Assembly (NCBI GenBank): GCA_018713245.1
Contig: DVFM01000007.1
Span: 1 to 49,339 of the forward strand
Direction: 5' to 3'
Length of the DNA: 49,339 nt
DNA from: Candidatus Merdivicinus intestinavium
Lineage (GTDB): Bacteria; Bacillota; Clostridia; Oscillospirales; Ruminococcaceae
Positions 40,866 through 47,184 of this stretch are shown here, piece after piece. The position numbers and the translations under genes are program-made. The notes beneath the pieces are model-generated. The model was not told the DNA's origin, did not search any database, and saw nothing but the letters and a program-made list of their open reading frames with translations. Numbering within the stretch: the stretch's first letter is position 1; the number at the start of each line of letters is the position of its first letter.

Positions 40866-42092
40866 TCACAGCCGGTATTCCATGGGGATGTGCGGGATTC
40901 CCACTTCGGCAAACTCCCCGCCTGCCGCCGAAAAGCCCAGCTTTTCGTAAAAACCCGCCGCTGTTTTCCTGGCGTGGACCGTGACCCGCTTCGCTCCTTC
41001 CCGCCGGGCGGCCCCGCGGAAAAGCTCCCAGAGCTTCCGGCCGATGTCCCGGCCGCGGAAGGCTTCCTCCACCGCCACCTGCTTCATCCGCACGGCGTCC
41101 GGCGCGTCCGGGTCGGGGAGCATCATCATGGTCCCCACCACCCGCCCGTTTTCCACGGCGGAAAAATGGCGGTATCCCCCCTCGGCGGACAAATCCTCGT
41201 CAAAGAGGGAAAGCCCCAGGGGTTTTCGGAGGACCCGGTCCCGGAGGGCCAGATTTTCCCGGTATTCCGGGCTTCCGCAGGGGACTTCCAGCACGGCGGG
41301 GCCGCCGCCCAGGCCGGTCATCTGCCGGATGGCGCGCATCACCCCGTCCTCGTCGTTGGAGGGGACCCAGAACCGGGCCAGCTTTTTTAATTCCGGGTGG
41401 GCGTTGGCCATGGCGCAGCTGTAAAAGCAGGCCCCCATCATCTCGGTGTCATTCAGGTAATCGCCGAAAGCCATCGTCTCCTCGGGGGAAACGCCGCAGA
41501 GCTTTTCCAGCGCTTTCAGCCCCGTCCCCTTGTTGGATTCCCCCATGATGTCGATCCACCGTTCCCCGGAAAGGGTCACCTGGAACCGGTCCCCCACGGC
41601 CCGCTTCATGGCGGGGTAGCTGTTCTGCTCCGCGCCGAAAAGGTCGTACACGGCAATTTTGCAGACGTTTGCTTCCACCTTCAGCAGGTCGTCCACCGTT
41701 TTCAGCCGTTTGTAATACATCCTCCCGTTTTCCTCGAACTCCGCGCCGGTATTCTCGCAGTAGGCGGTGTCCGGGCAGCAGAGGATGGGGCAGGCCCCGG
41801 GGATTTCCCGCAGCTTTGCCGTCAAAAGCTGCCAATCCTCCCGCTTCATGGGCTCCAGAAAGATGGGCGCGCCCTTGTCAAAGATCATGGTGCCGTTTTC
41901 GCAGAGGAAAAGCAGCTCGTTTTCAAAGCCCGGGAACTGCGCCGCAAGGTTATAGTACTGCCGCCCGCTGGCGATGGCGAAGCGGATCCCCCTCCGCCGC
42001 ATTTCCGCAAGCGCCGGGAACAGCCCCGCCGGGAGGCGTTTTTGGGAATCTAACAGGGTGCCGTCCATGTCCGCGGCAATCAGTTTAATCAT
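40866..42092 (-). CDS. Cof-type HAD phosphatase fused to a GNAT acetyltransferase
   Basis: A 408-residue two-domain protein. Residues 1-262 are a Cof/IIB HAD hydrolase: DMDGTLLDS (Asp8/Asp10), ASGR, and GDYLNDTEMM near the metal site, with the IIB cap (ILCCPDTAYCENTGA region) between. Residues about 268-408 are a GNAT domain: VVGTMMMLPDPD, MKQVAVEEAFRGRDIGRKLWELF as motif A, and AAGFYEKLGFSAAGGEF as motif B. One continuous frame supports a real fusion. Cof enzymes dephosphorylate sugar phosphates or cofactors; the GNAT partner may act on the same metabolite. Downstream proS has its own promoter. Confidence 0.88.
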   Translation of the reverse strand: MIKLIAADMDGTLLDSQKRLPAGLFPALAEMRRRGIRFAIASGRQYYNLAAQFPGFENELLFLCENGTMIFDKGAPIFLEPMKREDWQLLTAKLREIPGACPILCCPDTAYCENTGAEFEENGRMYYKRLKTVDDLLKVEANVCKIAVYDLFGAEQNSYPAMKRAVGDRFQVTLSGERWIDIMGESNKGTGLKALEKLCGVSPEETMAFGDYLNDTEMMGACFYSCAMANAHPELKKLARFWVPSNDEDGVMRAIRQMTGLGGGPAVLEVPCGSPEYRENLALRDRVLRKPLGLSLFDEDLSAEGGYRHFSAVENGRVVGTMMMLPDPDAPDAVRMKQVAVEEAFRGRDIGRKLWELFRGAARREGAKRVTVHARKTAAGFYEKLGFSAAGGEFAEVGIPHIPMEYRL

Positions 42093-42182
42093 AAAGCCCG
42101 TCCTTTCCGGAAAAAACTCGTGCCGGTTTCATCATACCACAAAACCGTTCCCCGCGCTATGGGGACTCCGACAAAAATGCAT

Positions 42183-42212
42183 CAGAAAAGCCGCCCTTTT
42201 TTAGGGCGGCTG
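42183..42212 (-). terminator. Terminator of the Vat-like gene
   Basis: AGCCGCCC (42189-42196) and GGGCGGCT (42204-42211) form a perfect stem; on the minus strand it is followed by TTTTCTG. Confidence 0.85.
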
Positions 42213-42229
42213 CGGGCTGTCGAAAGCCG

Positions 42230-42892
42230 TTACTTCCTCTCTGCCAGGATCTGCCGGATCCGGGCGCGGACCGCTTCCAGGTCCGGGCTGCACAGCGTGG
42301 GGAGCAGCTCTGCAAGCTCGTCCGGCGGGAAATCCCACCACCGCAGCTCCAGAAGCAGCGCGATAAGCTCCTCGTCAAACCGCTTCTTGATGGGCCGGGC
42401 GGGGTTTCCTCCCACCACCTGATAGGGCTCCACATCCCTGGAAACCACCGAGCAGGCGGCCACAATGGCCCCGTCCCCGATCTTCACCCCGGGCAGGATG
42501 ACGCTTTCCCGCCCGATCCAGACGTCGTTCCCCACCACAATGTCCCCCTTAAAGGGCAGCTCGGACAGATGGGGCGGGGTGTTCTCCTCCCACGCTCCGC
42601 CGAACACATGGAACGGATAGGTGGTGACGCTGCTGATGCGGTGGTTGGCGGGGCCCATGATGAATTTGGTTCCGCTGGCGATGGAGCAGAACTTGCCGAT
42701 AATCAGCCGGTCGCCGAATTCCGGCCAGTTGAAGAGGACGTTGTTCTGCTCAAATCCGGCGGGGTCGGCCGGGTCGTCGTAATAGGTGTAATCGCCGATT
42801 TGGATGTTGGGCGCCTTCACCACATTTTTGATAAAGCAGGAGGTGTGATATTCATTCGGAAAGACCGCATTGGGGTCCGGTATTTTCATCAT
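42230..42892 (-). CDS. Xenobiotic (Vat/CatB-type) acetyltransferase
   Basis: A 220-residue left-handed beta-helix acetyltransferase of the XAT branch. Diagnostic features: LIIGKFCSIASGTKFIMGPANHRISSVTTYPF with the catalytic His84, then GDIVVGNDVWIGRESVILPGVKIGDGAIVAACSVV hexapeptide coils and VVGGNPARPIKKRF. Known relatives acetylate streptogramin A (Vat) or chloramphenicol (CatB); many chromosomal ones have no proven resistance role. The start (MM at 42892) follows AAGGAAG. It lies 103 bp downstream of folT in the same direction and may be co-transcribed. Confidence 0.9.
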   Translation of the reverse strand: MMKIPDPNAVFPNEYHTSCFIKNVVKAPNIQIGDYTYYDDPADPAGFEQNNVLFNWPEFGDRLIIGKFCSIASGTKFIMGPANHRISSVTTYPFHVFGGAWEENTPPHLSELPFKGDIVVGNDVWIGRESVILPGVKIGDGAIVAACSVVSRDVEPYQVVGGNPARPIKKRFDEELIALLLELRWWDFPPDELAELLPTLCSPDLEAVRARIRQILAERK

Positions 42893-42995
42893 AACTTTCT
42901 TCCTTTCTTTTTGGCATCATCCCCTTTCCAAAATCCATGCAGCGGCAACCGCCCTCTTTTTGCGGATTTCCGTCATATGTCAAAACCTTCTTTCG

Positions 42996-43625
42996 TCAAA
43001 TCAGCGGCATCCGGCCCTTCGGCTGCTCCGGAATGAGCTTCATCTTCACCAGAACAGGCAGCGCCAGCTGGTAAAACAGCACCAGCAGAATGATTTCCAC
43101 CGGCAGCAGCATCAGGTTCTTCACCGTACTGCTCACCAGGTAAAAATAGTACCCCTTGGAATACAGCATGGCGCTCCACAGCGACCCCAGCAGAATGTTG
43201 ATGCACACGTTGATTACCAGCTTGCAGCAGATAATGCGGGTCACGGTAATGCGGGCCTTGTAGAAAAACAGCGCGTAGCAGAAGGAGCTCAGCATGGCGC
43301 TCAGGGTGTAGCCGAAAAAGAATCCCCCGCTGGGGTTGGCCATAAATCCCAGCATATCCCGGACAAAGCCGAATATGAGGGCCAGCACCGGGCCGCAGAT
43401 CATGGAGCACATGGAGTTGGTGAAATAGTTGAAATAGATCCGCAGGTTATCCCCGAAGGGCATGGGGATAAAAAACATCCCCACCACAATGTCCAGCCCC
43501 ACGAACAGGGCGGCCAGCACCAGGACGCGGAGTTTTTTCACTTCCCCCGCGGCCTCCCGCCAGTAAGCGGGGAAAAACGGCGTGCGGAAGGTCTGCCGGG
43601 AATTGCTTTCTGTAATTGTCTGCAT
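42996..43625 (-). CDS. folT: ECF-transporter S component for folate (FolT)
   Basis: A 209-residue membrane protein with about six segments, the S (substrate-capture) component of a group II ECF transporter. The FolT-type segment GLDIVVGMFFIPMPFGDNLRIYFNYFTNSMCSMICGPVLA and the FGFVRDMLGF motif fit folate-specific S components; it must share the EcfAA'T module encoded elsewhere. A tetrahydrofolate riboswitch in its leader independently supports folate specificity. The start at ATG 43625 follows AAAGGAGGT. Confidence 0.93.
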   Translation of the reverse strand: MQTITESNSRQTFRTPFFPAYWREAAGEVKKLRVLVLAALFVGLDIVVGMFFIPMPFGDNLRIYFNYFTNSMCSMICGPVLALIFGFVRDMLGFMANPSGGFFFGYTLSAMLSSFCYALFFYKARITVTRIICCKLVINVCINILLGSLWSAMLYSKGYYFYLVSSTVKNLMLLPVEIILLVLFYQLALPVLVKMKLIPEQPKGRMPLI

Positions 43626-43630
43626 AAAAA

Positions 43631-43685
43631 TACCTCCTTTGCAGATATGTCACTCGTAGCTACATACCCGCAGGAGGTCCTCCCC
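43631..43685 (-). promoter_or_regulatory. folT ribosome site and complementary upstream segment
   Basis: The Shine-Dalgarno AAAGGAGGT (43632-43640) is complementary to ACCTCCTG (43671-43678) upstream. That segment can instead pair with the preceding GGAG (GGGGAGG, about 43679-43685). This is a ready-made sequester/antisequester switch downstream of the riboswitch. Confidence 0.55.
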
Positions 43686-43691
43686 GGTATA

Positions 43692-43796
43692 TAGCAGCGG
43701 GATGCGGGACCTGTACCGCAAGCCGGAAGCCGGCTTTTCGTCCGCCTGGCAACTCCCCGTCCAGACGGCACTTGACGCACAGAACCCTACTCTGCT
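43692..43796 (-). ncRNA. Tetrahydrofolate (THF) riboswitch
   Basis: Read on the minus strand, the leader shows the THF-riboswitch core in order: GAGTAG, GCGTCAAGTGCCG, GGACGGGGAGTTGCC, GGCGGACGAAAAGCC, then CTTGCGGT and GCATCCCGCT closing the outer stem. These conserved blocks and their order match the class (Rfam THF family) and it precedes folT. It lies between the promoter at 43806-43834 and the folT ribosome site, so it probably shuts off folT translation when folate is ample. Confidence 0.92.
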
Positions 43797-43805
43797 CTTT
43801 TCTCC

Positions 43806-43834
43806 ATTGTAGCACAAACCGCCCCGGCTGTCTA
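43806..43834 (-). promoter_or_regulatory. Promoter of folT
   Basis: On the minus strand TAGACA (43829-43834), 17-bp spacer, TACAAT (43806-43811). It lies within the hairpin that follows the neighbouring GNAT gene. Confidence 0.7.
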
Positions 43835-43851
43835 CTGCCCGGAGCGGTTTT
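43816..43851 (-). terminator. Terminator of the GNAT gene overlapping the folT promoter
   Basis: AAACCGC plus CCGG pairs with CCGG plus GCGGTTT. Read leftward it is followed by TTTGTG, a weak tail, and it physically contains the folT -35 region. Confidence 0.65.
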
Positions 43852-43865
43852 CGTCCAATTTTTTT

Positions 43866-44288
43866 TTACAGCGTCTTTTCCATCCGCACATGGGGGCAGT
43901 GCTCGTCCAGGTACGGCTCCGAATCCGCCCGGTATCCCAGCCTGCGGTAAAAGCCGCCGGCCTGCACCTGGGCGCTGAGGCAGATTTTCTCCGCCCCAAG
44001 TTCCCGGGCGCGGGCCTCCGCCTCCTCCATCAGCCGGGCCCCCAGCCCTTTTCCCCGGAATTCCGGCAGGACCGCCACCCGGCCCACATGCCAGCAGTTT
44101 CCTCCGTCCGGGAAAATCCGGGCGCAGCCCGCCGCCTTCCCGTCCTCATAGAGGACCAGATGGTCGCAGGTGTTGTCGGTTTCATCAAATTCGTTGCGGA
44201 AGCCCTGCTCCTTTATAAAAACCATTTCCCGGATAAAAAACGCATCGTTTAAATCCTGCGGATTTTTCAGCCATTTTACAGTCAGCAT
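43866..44288 (-). CDS. GNAT-family N-acetyltransferase
   Basis: A 140-residue GNAT protein of the ElaA/YjcF-like type (MLTVKWLKNPQDLNDAFFIREMVFIKEQGF). Motif A is VGRVAVLPEFRGKGLGARLMEEAE and the active end CLSAQVQAGGFYRRLGYRADSEPYLDEHCPHVRM, with the terminal H-x-x-M typical of this group. Substrate unknown. Its own promoter lies at 44322-44350. Confidence 0.92.
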   Translation of the reverse strand: MLTVKWLKNPQDLNDAFFIREMVFIKEQGFRNEFDETDNTCDHLVLYEDGKAAGCARIFPDGGNCWHVGRVAVLPEFRGKGLGARLMEEAEARARELGAEKICLSAQVQAGGFYRRLGYRADSEPYLDEHCPHVRMEKTL

Positions 44289-44321
44289 CAGCGGCTGCTC
44301 CCTTCTTCTGTAAGTGGCTTT

Positions 44322-44350
44322 ACTGTATCATATCTGCCGGAAATTGACAA
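44322..44350 (-). promoter_or_regulatory. Promoter of the GNAT gene
   Basis: On the minus strand TTGTCA (44345-44350), 17-bp spacer, TACAGT (44322-44327). Confidence 0.6.
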
Positions 44351-44412
44351 GCCCGAACCTGTATAAACATTCTCCACTTTTGCGCCGGATTCTGTGAAAT
44401 CTGTTTTCTCCC

Positions 44413-44460
44413 CAAAAACAGAAGCGGCCGTCCCCAGAGGTTAGAGGGACAACCGCTTTT
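44413..44460 (-). terminator. Terminator of rpsT
   Basis: GCGGCCGTCCC (44424-44434) pairs with GGGACAACCGC (44446-44456) over 11 pairs, two of them G-U. On the minus strand it is followed by TTCTGTTTTTGGG. Confidence 0.85.
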
Positions 44461-44490
44461 ATTCCCAAAGGCATATCCGGTGAGGGGGGA

Positions 44491-44754
44491 TTACGCCTTC
44501 GCTGCGTTCAGTTTGGATGCAATCTGAGATTTTTTCCGGGCAGCCGCGTTCTTGTGGATGATGCCCTTGGCGGCAGACTGGTCGATGGTCTTGTAAGCAG
44601 CCTTGGCAATCTCCGCTTTGTTGTCGGCGTTCTCCGCGATGGCGGAATTGACAGCCTTCAGAGCGGCTTTCAGGTTACCTTTCAGCAGACGGTTCTGCAT
44701 GGTCTTGGTGGCAGAAACCTTGACGCGCTTCTTTGCTGATTGAATATTCGGCAT
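44491..44754 (-). CDS. rpsT: 30S ribosomal protein S20
   Basis: An 87-residue basic helical protein beginning MPNIQSAKKRVKVSATKTMQNR, the standard S20 N-terminus, and ending SQIASKLNAAKA. S20 binds 16S rRNA early in 30S assembly. The ATG at 44754 follows AAGGAGGT. It is divergent from gpr, a conserved sporulating-Firmicute neighbourhood, and has a long structured leader. Confidence 0.96.
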   Translation of the reverse strand: MPNIQSAKKRVKVSATKTMQNRLLKGNLKAALKAVNSAIAENADNKAEIAKAAYKTIDQSAAKGIIHKNAAARKKSQIASKLNAAKA

Positions 44755-44870
44755 TATTTGCACCTCCTTCACATAAAGTTAGTCCGCAATAGGCAAACTA
44801 ACCGAGGGTCACGCTTCCCTGCGTTTGGCCAACGGCCTTCCCAGAGACACATGGGAGGGCATATGACAGC
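44755..44870 (-). promoter_or_regulatory. Structured rpsT mRNA leader
   Basis: The transcript from the promoter at 44877-44905 has about 115 untranslated bases. They contain GTTAGT/ACTAAC arms close to the ribosome site and a GGCC/GGCC stem farther up. Ribosomal protein leaders of this length are often autoregulatory; no named leader family was recognised. Confidence 0.45.
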
Positions 44871-44876
44871 TTTTAT

Positions 44877-44905
44877 ATCATACCATTTTTCCATGGAAAA
44901 TGCAA
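44877..44905 (-). promoter_or_regulatory. Promoter of rpsT
   Basis: On the minus strand TTGCAT (44900-44905), 17-bp spacer, TATGAT (44877-44882). Confidence 0.65.
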
Positions 44906-44953
44906 GTGTTTTCCAAAAGAAATTTTGCGCGAAAAAGGAAAGGAGCCGGTCCC

Positions 44954-45772
44954 ATGTCCATCCGCACCGACCTGGCCGTCGAAGCCCTGCCCTCCTCAGC
45001 GCCTCTTCCGGAAGGGGCGGAAAAGCGGGAACTCCGCTTCTGCGGCATCCCCTGCACGCTGGTAGAGATTCGTAAAGAGTCCGCCGCCCGGGCGCTCCAA
45101 AAGCCGCCGGGGCGCTATTACACCCTCCACTGCCCCGTTTTTTCCCAAACGGCGCCGGAATTTCCCGCCCTGGTGGAGGCGCTGGCCCGGGTCATCTCCC
45201 TGCTGCTTCCGAAGGAGGGGGCCGTCCTCACGGCGGGGCTGGGCAACGCCTCCATCACCCCCGACGCCCTGGGCCCCGAAACCGTCCGGTATCTCCTGGC
45301 GACCCGCCACATCGACCCTTCCTCCATGCCGCCCGGCCTCCCGCCCCTTCGGCCCGCCGCCGCCATCGCGCCGGGCGTTCTGGGGCAGACCGGGATGGAA
45401 AGCGCCGAAGTGCTGGCCGCCCTGGTCCGGGAAACCGGTCCCGCCGCCGTCATTGCGGTGGACGCGCTGGCCGCCGGGAGCCTTTCCCGGCTGGGGGCCA
45501 CTGTTCAGGTCTGCGACAGCGGCATCGCGCCGGGCTCCGGCGTGGCCAACCGCCGCAAGGAGCTCAGCCGCCGCACCCTGGGCGTCCCGGTGGTGGCGGT
45601 GGGGGTCCCCACCGTGGCGGATTACGCCCGGGAGGACGGCCCTCCCATGATGGTCACCCCCCGGGAAATCGACGCCATCATTCACAGCGCCTCCAAAGCC
45701 ATCGCCTACGCCGTCGACCGCGCCCTCCAGCCCGCCCTTTCCCTGGAGGACCTGGCTGCCCTTTCGGATTGA
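44954..45772 (+). CDS. gpr: GPR endopeptidase (spore germination protease)
   Basis: A 272-residue germination protease that cleaves small acid-soluble spore proteins. Signatures: SIRTDLAVEA (pro-sequence processing region), GLGNASITPDALGPE, IAPGVLGQTGMESAE, AVIAVDALAAGSLSRLG and QVCDSGIAPGSGVANRRKELS. It is shorter than the roughly 370-residue Bacillus enzyme but comparable to compact clostridial forms. Start at ATG 44954 after AGGAG. Divergent from rpsT as in B. subtilis. A clear sigma-G promoter was not found. Confidence 0.95.
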   Translation: MSIRTDLAVEALPSSAPLPEGAEKRELRFCGIPCTLVEIRKESAARALQKPPGRYYTLHCPVFSQTAPEFPALVEALARVISLLLPKEGAVLTAGLGNASITPDALGPETVRYLLATRHIDPSSMPPGLPPLRPAAAIAPGVLGQTGMESAEVLAALVRETGPAAVIAVDALAAGSLSRLGATVQVCDSGIAPGSGVANRRKELSRRTLGVPVVAVGVPTVADYAREDGPPMMVTPREIDAIIHSASKAIAYAVDRALQPALSLEDLAALSD

Positions 45773-45797
45773 CAAATTATCCTGATTGTTGTATAAT
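45769..45797 (+). promoter_or_regulatory. Consensus promoter of the AGCS-like gene
   Basis: Perfect TTGACA (45769-45774), 17-bp spacer, perfect TATAAT (45792-45797). The -35 overlaps the gpr stop codon. Confidence 0.85.
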
Positions 45798-45813
45798 AAT
45801 ATAAGATAACAAA

Positions 45814-45832
45814 TTGTTGAACTTTTCAACAA
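45814..45832 (+). promoter_or_regulatory. 8-bp inverted repeat in the leader
   Basis: TTGTTGAA and TTCAACAA are perfect complements around CTT, about ten bases after the expected transcription start. It may be a repressor operator or an mRNA 5' hairpin. Confidence 0.55.
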
Positions 45833-45850
45833 AATCGAGGGGGGACTCCC

Positions 45851-47119
45851 ATGTCCATGTGGATCGGCAACCTGATAGTCCTTGCGGCGGAGCTCTGCTA
45901 CAACCGGATATTGCCGCTGCTTCTAAGCTGCGCCGGCCTTTGGTGTGCGGTCCGGACGCTGCCGCGGCAGCTGAAATTCCTGCCGGCGGGGCTGCGGAGC
46001 TTCCGGTGCGCCGGCAGGCAGCTTCTCCGTCCCGCCTCGGCGTCCGCGGCGGCCCATTTCAGCGGCGGAGGCGTGCTGATTATCGCGGCGGCGGCCGCTG
46101 CGGGGGGATACGGCGCGCTGGTCTGGACCATGGGGTTTTTCTTCCTCTTTTTCTGCCTGTTCCTGGCTGAAGCGGCTCTGCTCCGGAAACACCGCGGCGC
46201 CGATGGGGCGGCCCGGTGGATCTGCGGGATATTCCGCAGCCGGTGGGCGGGACGGACGGCGGCGATCCTGCTGGCGGCAGGGTACGGGTGCGGCCTGAGC
46301 GCCGTCCAGGGAAGCCTGCTGCGGGATGCGCTGGCAGCGTGCCTCCCCGATTCCGCCGGAAGCGGCCCGCTTCTGGCCGGATTTCTGCTGCTGGCGGCGG
46401 CCTTTTTCCTGTTCGGCGGGGCGTCCCGCTGCCGAAGGGCCGTTTTCGCCCTGACGCCGGCCGCTTGCGCCCTGTATATCGGGCTGGGCGTCTGGGCGGC
46501 AGCAAAGGAGGGCAGCCTGCTCCCCGCCGTGCTGGCCGGGATGCTGGAGGAGGCCCTGAGCCTTCCGGCATTTCTCGCCGGAGCCGGCGGCGCCTGCCTG
46601 CTTTACATCTCGGGGCCGGGGGCCGGTCTTGCCGCCTGGGCGGCGGAAATGGCGGCGGACTCCCGGCCGGCGGGACAGGGGATCCTCCCGGCGGCGGTGT
46701 CGGCCGCCGTGGTCTTTCTGACGGGCGTTTCCACATTCCTGATTGTGGGACTGTCCGGGCTTTCCCCGTCTGCGTTTTCCTCGCCGCTGGAGCTCCTTCT
46801 GGAATCCGCCCGCTATCTGTTCGGCGGCGCGGGGCTCTCCCTTGCGGCGGGATGCCTCACCGCGCTCTGCTTCAGCGCCGGCCTCTGCGCCTGCGCTTAC
46901 GCGGAGGCCGGCCTGAGCCTGCTGACCCCTTCCCGCCGGGGACGGACCGCCGTGCGGCTGTGCTGTCTTTCCTCCCTTCTGGCGGGGGCGCTGAGCCCGG
47001 AACCGGCGCCGTGGACCATCTTCCTCTGCCCGCTGGTCCCCCTTGTCCTGCTGCGCACGGCGGCAGTGCTCCGCCGGTGCGGGGATGCAATTCCGAAATA
47101 TCCTTTTAAAAATCCATAA
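45851..47119 (+). CDS. Degenerate AGCS (amino acid/sodium symporter)-like membrane protein
   Basis: A 422-residue protein with about 10-11 membrane segments and very high Ala/Leu/Gly content. Its layout follows alanine:cation symporters: LLLSCAGLWCAVRTLPRQLKFLPAGLRSF corresponds to their N-terminal region, GGVLIIAAAAAAGGYGALVWTMGFF to the GTGNIAGVA segment, and GFFFLFFCLFLAEAALLRKHRG to the following helix. The key GTGNIAG motif is replaced, so cation coupling is doubtful. It occupies the spot after gpr where spoIIP often lies. Start follows GAGGGGG. Orthology to AGCS is tentative. Confidence 0.6.
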   Translation: MSMWIGNLIVLAAELCYNRILPLLLSCAGLWCAVRTLPRQLKFLPAGLRSFRCAGRQLLRPASASAAAHFSGGGVLIIAAAAAAGGYGALVWTMGFFFLFFCLFLAEAALLRKHRGADGAARWICGIFRSRWAGRTAAILLAAGYGCGLSAVQGSLLRDALAACLPDSAGSGPLLAGFLLLAAAFFLFGGASRCRRAVFALTPAACALYIGLGVWAAAKEGSLLPAVLAGMLEEALSLPAFLAGAGGACLLYISGPGAGLAAWAAEMAADSRPAGQGILPAAVSAAVVFLTGVSTFLIVGLSGLSPSAFSSPLELLLESARYLFGGAGLSLAAGCLTALCFSAGLCACAYAEAGLSLLTPSRRGRTAVRLCCLSSLLAGALSPEPAPWTIFLCPLVPLVLLRTAAVLRRCGDAIPKYPFKNP

Positions 47120-47149
47120 TTTTTGATAGCAGCTTTCCCTCCTTGCCGG

Positions 47150-47155
47150 TATAAT
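47150..47155 (+). promoter_or_regulatory. -10 element of the hydantoinase-family gene
   Basis: TATAAT at 47150-47155, 30 bp before the ATG at 47185. A -35 hexamer at 17-18 bp is weak. Confidence 0.45.
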
Positions 47156-47184
47156 GAAAATGATACGGACAAGGAGGCCTTTTT

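Noticed and set aside
44758-44953. Sigma-G promoter for gpr
   Set aside because: GCATA is present, but no CATnnTA follows at 17-18 bp; spacings of 15 or 20 do not fit.
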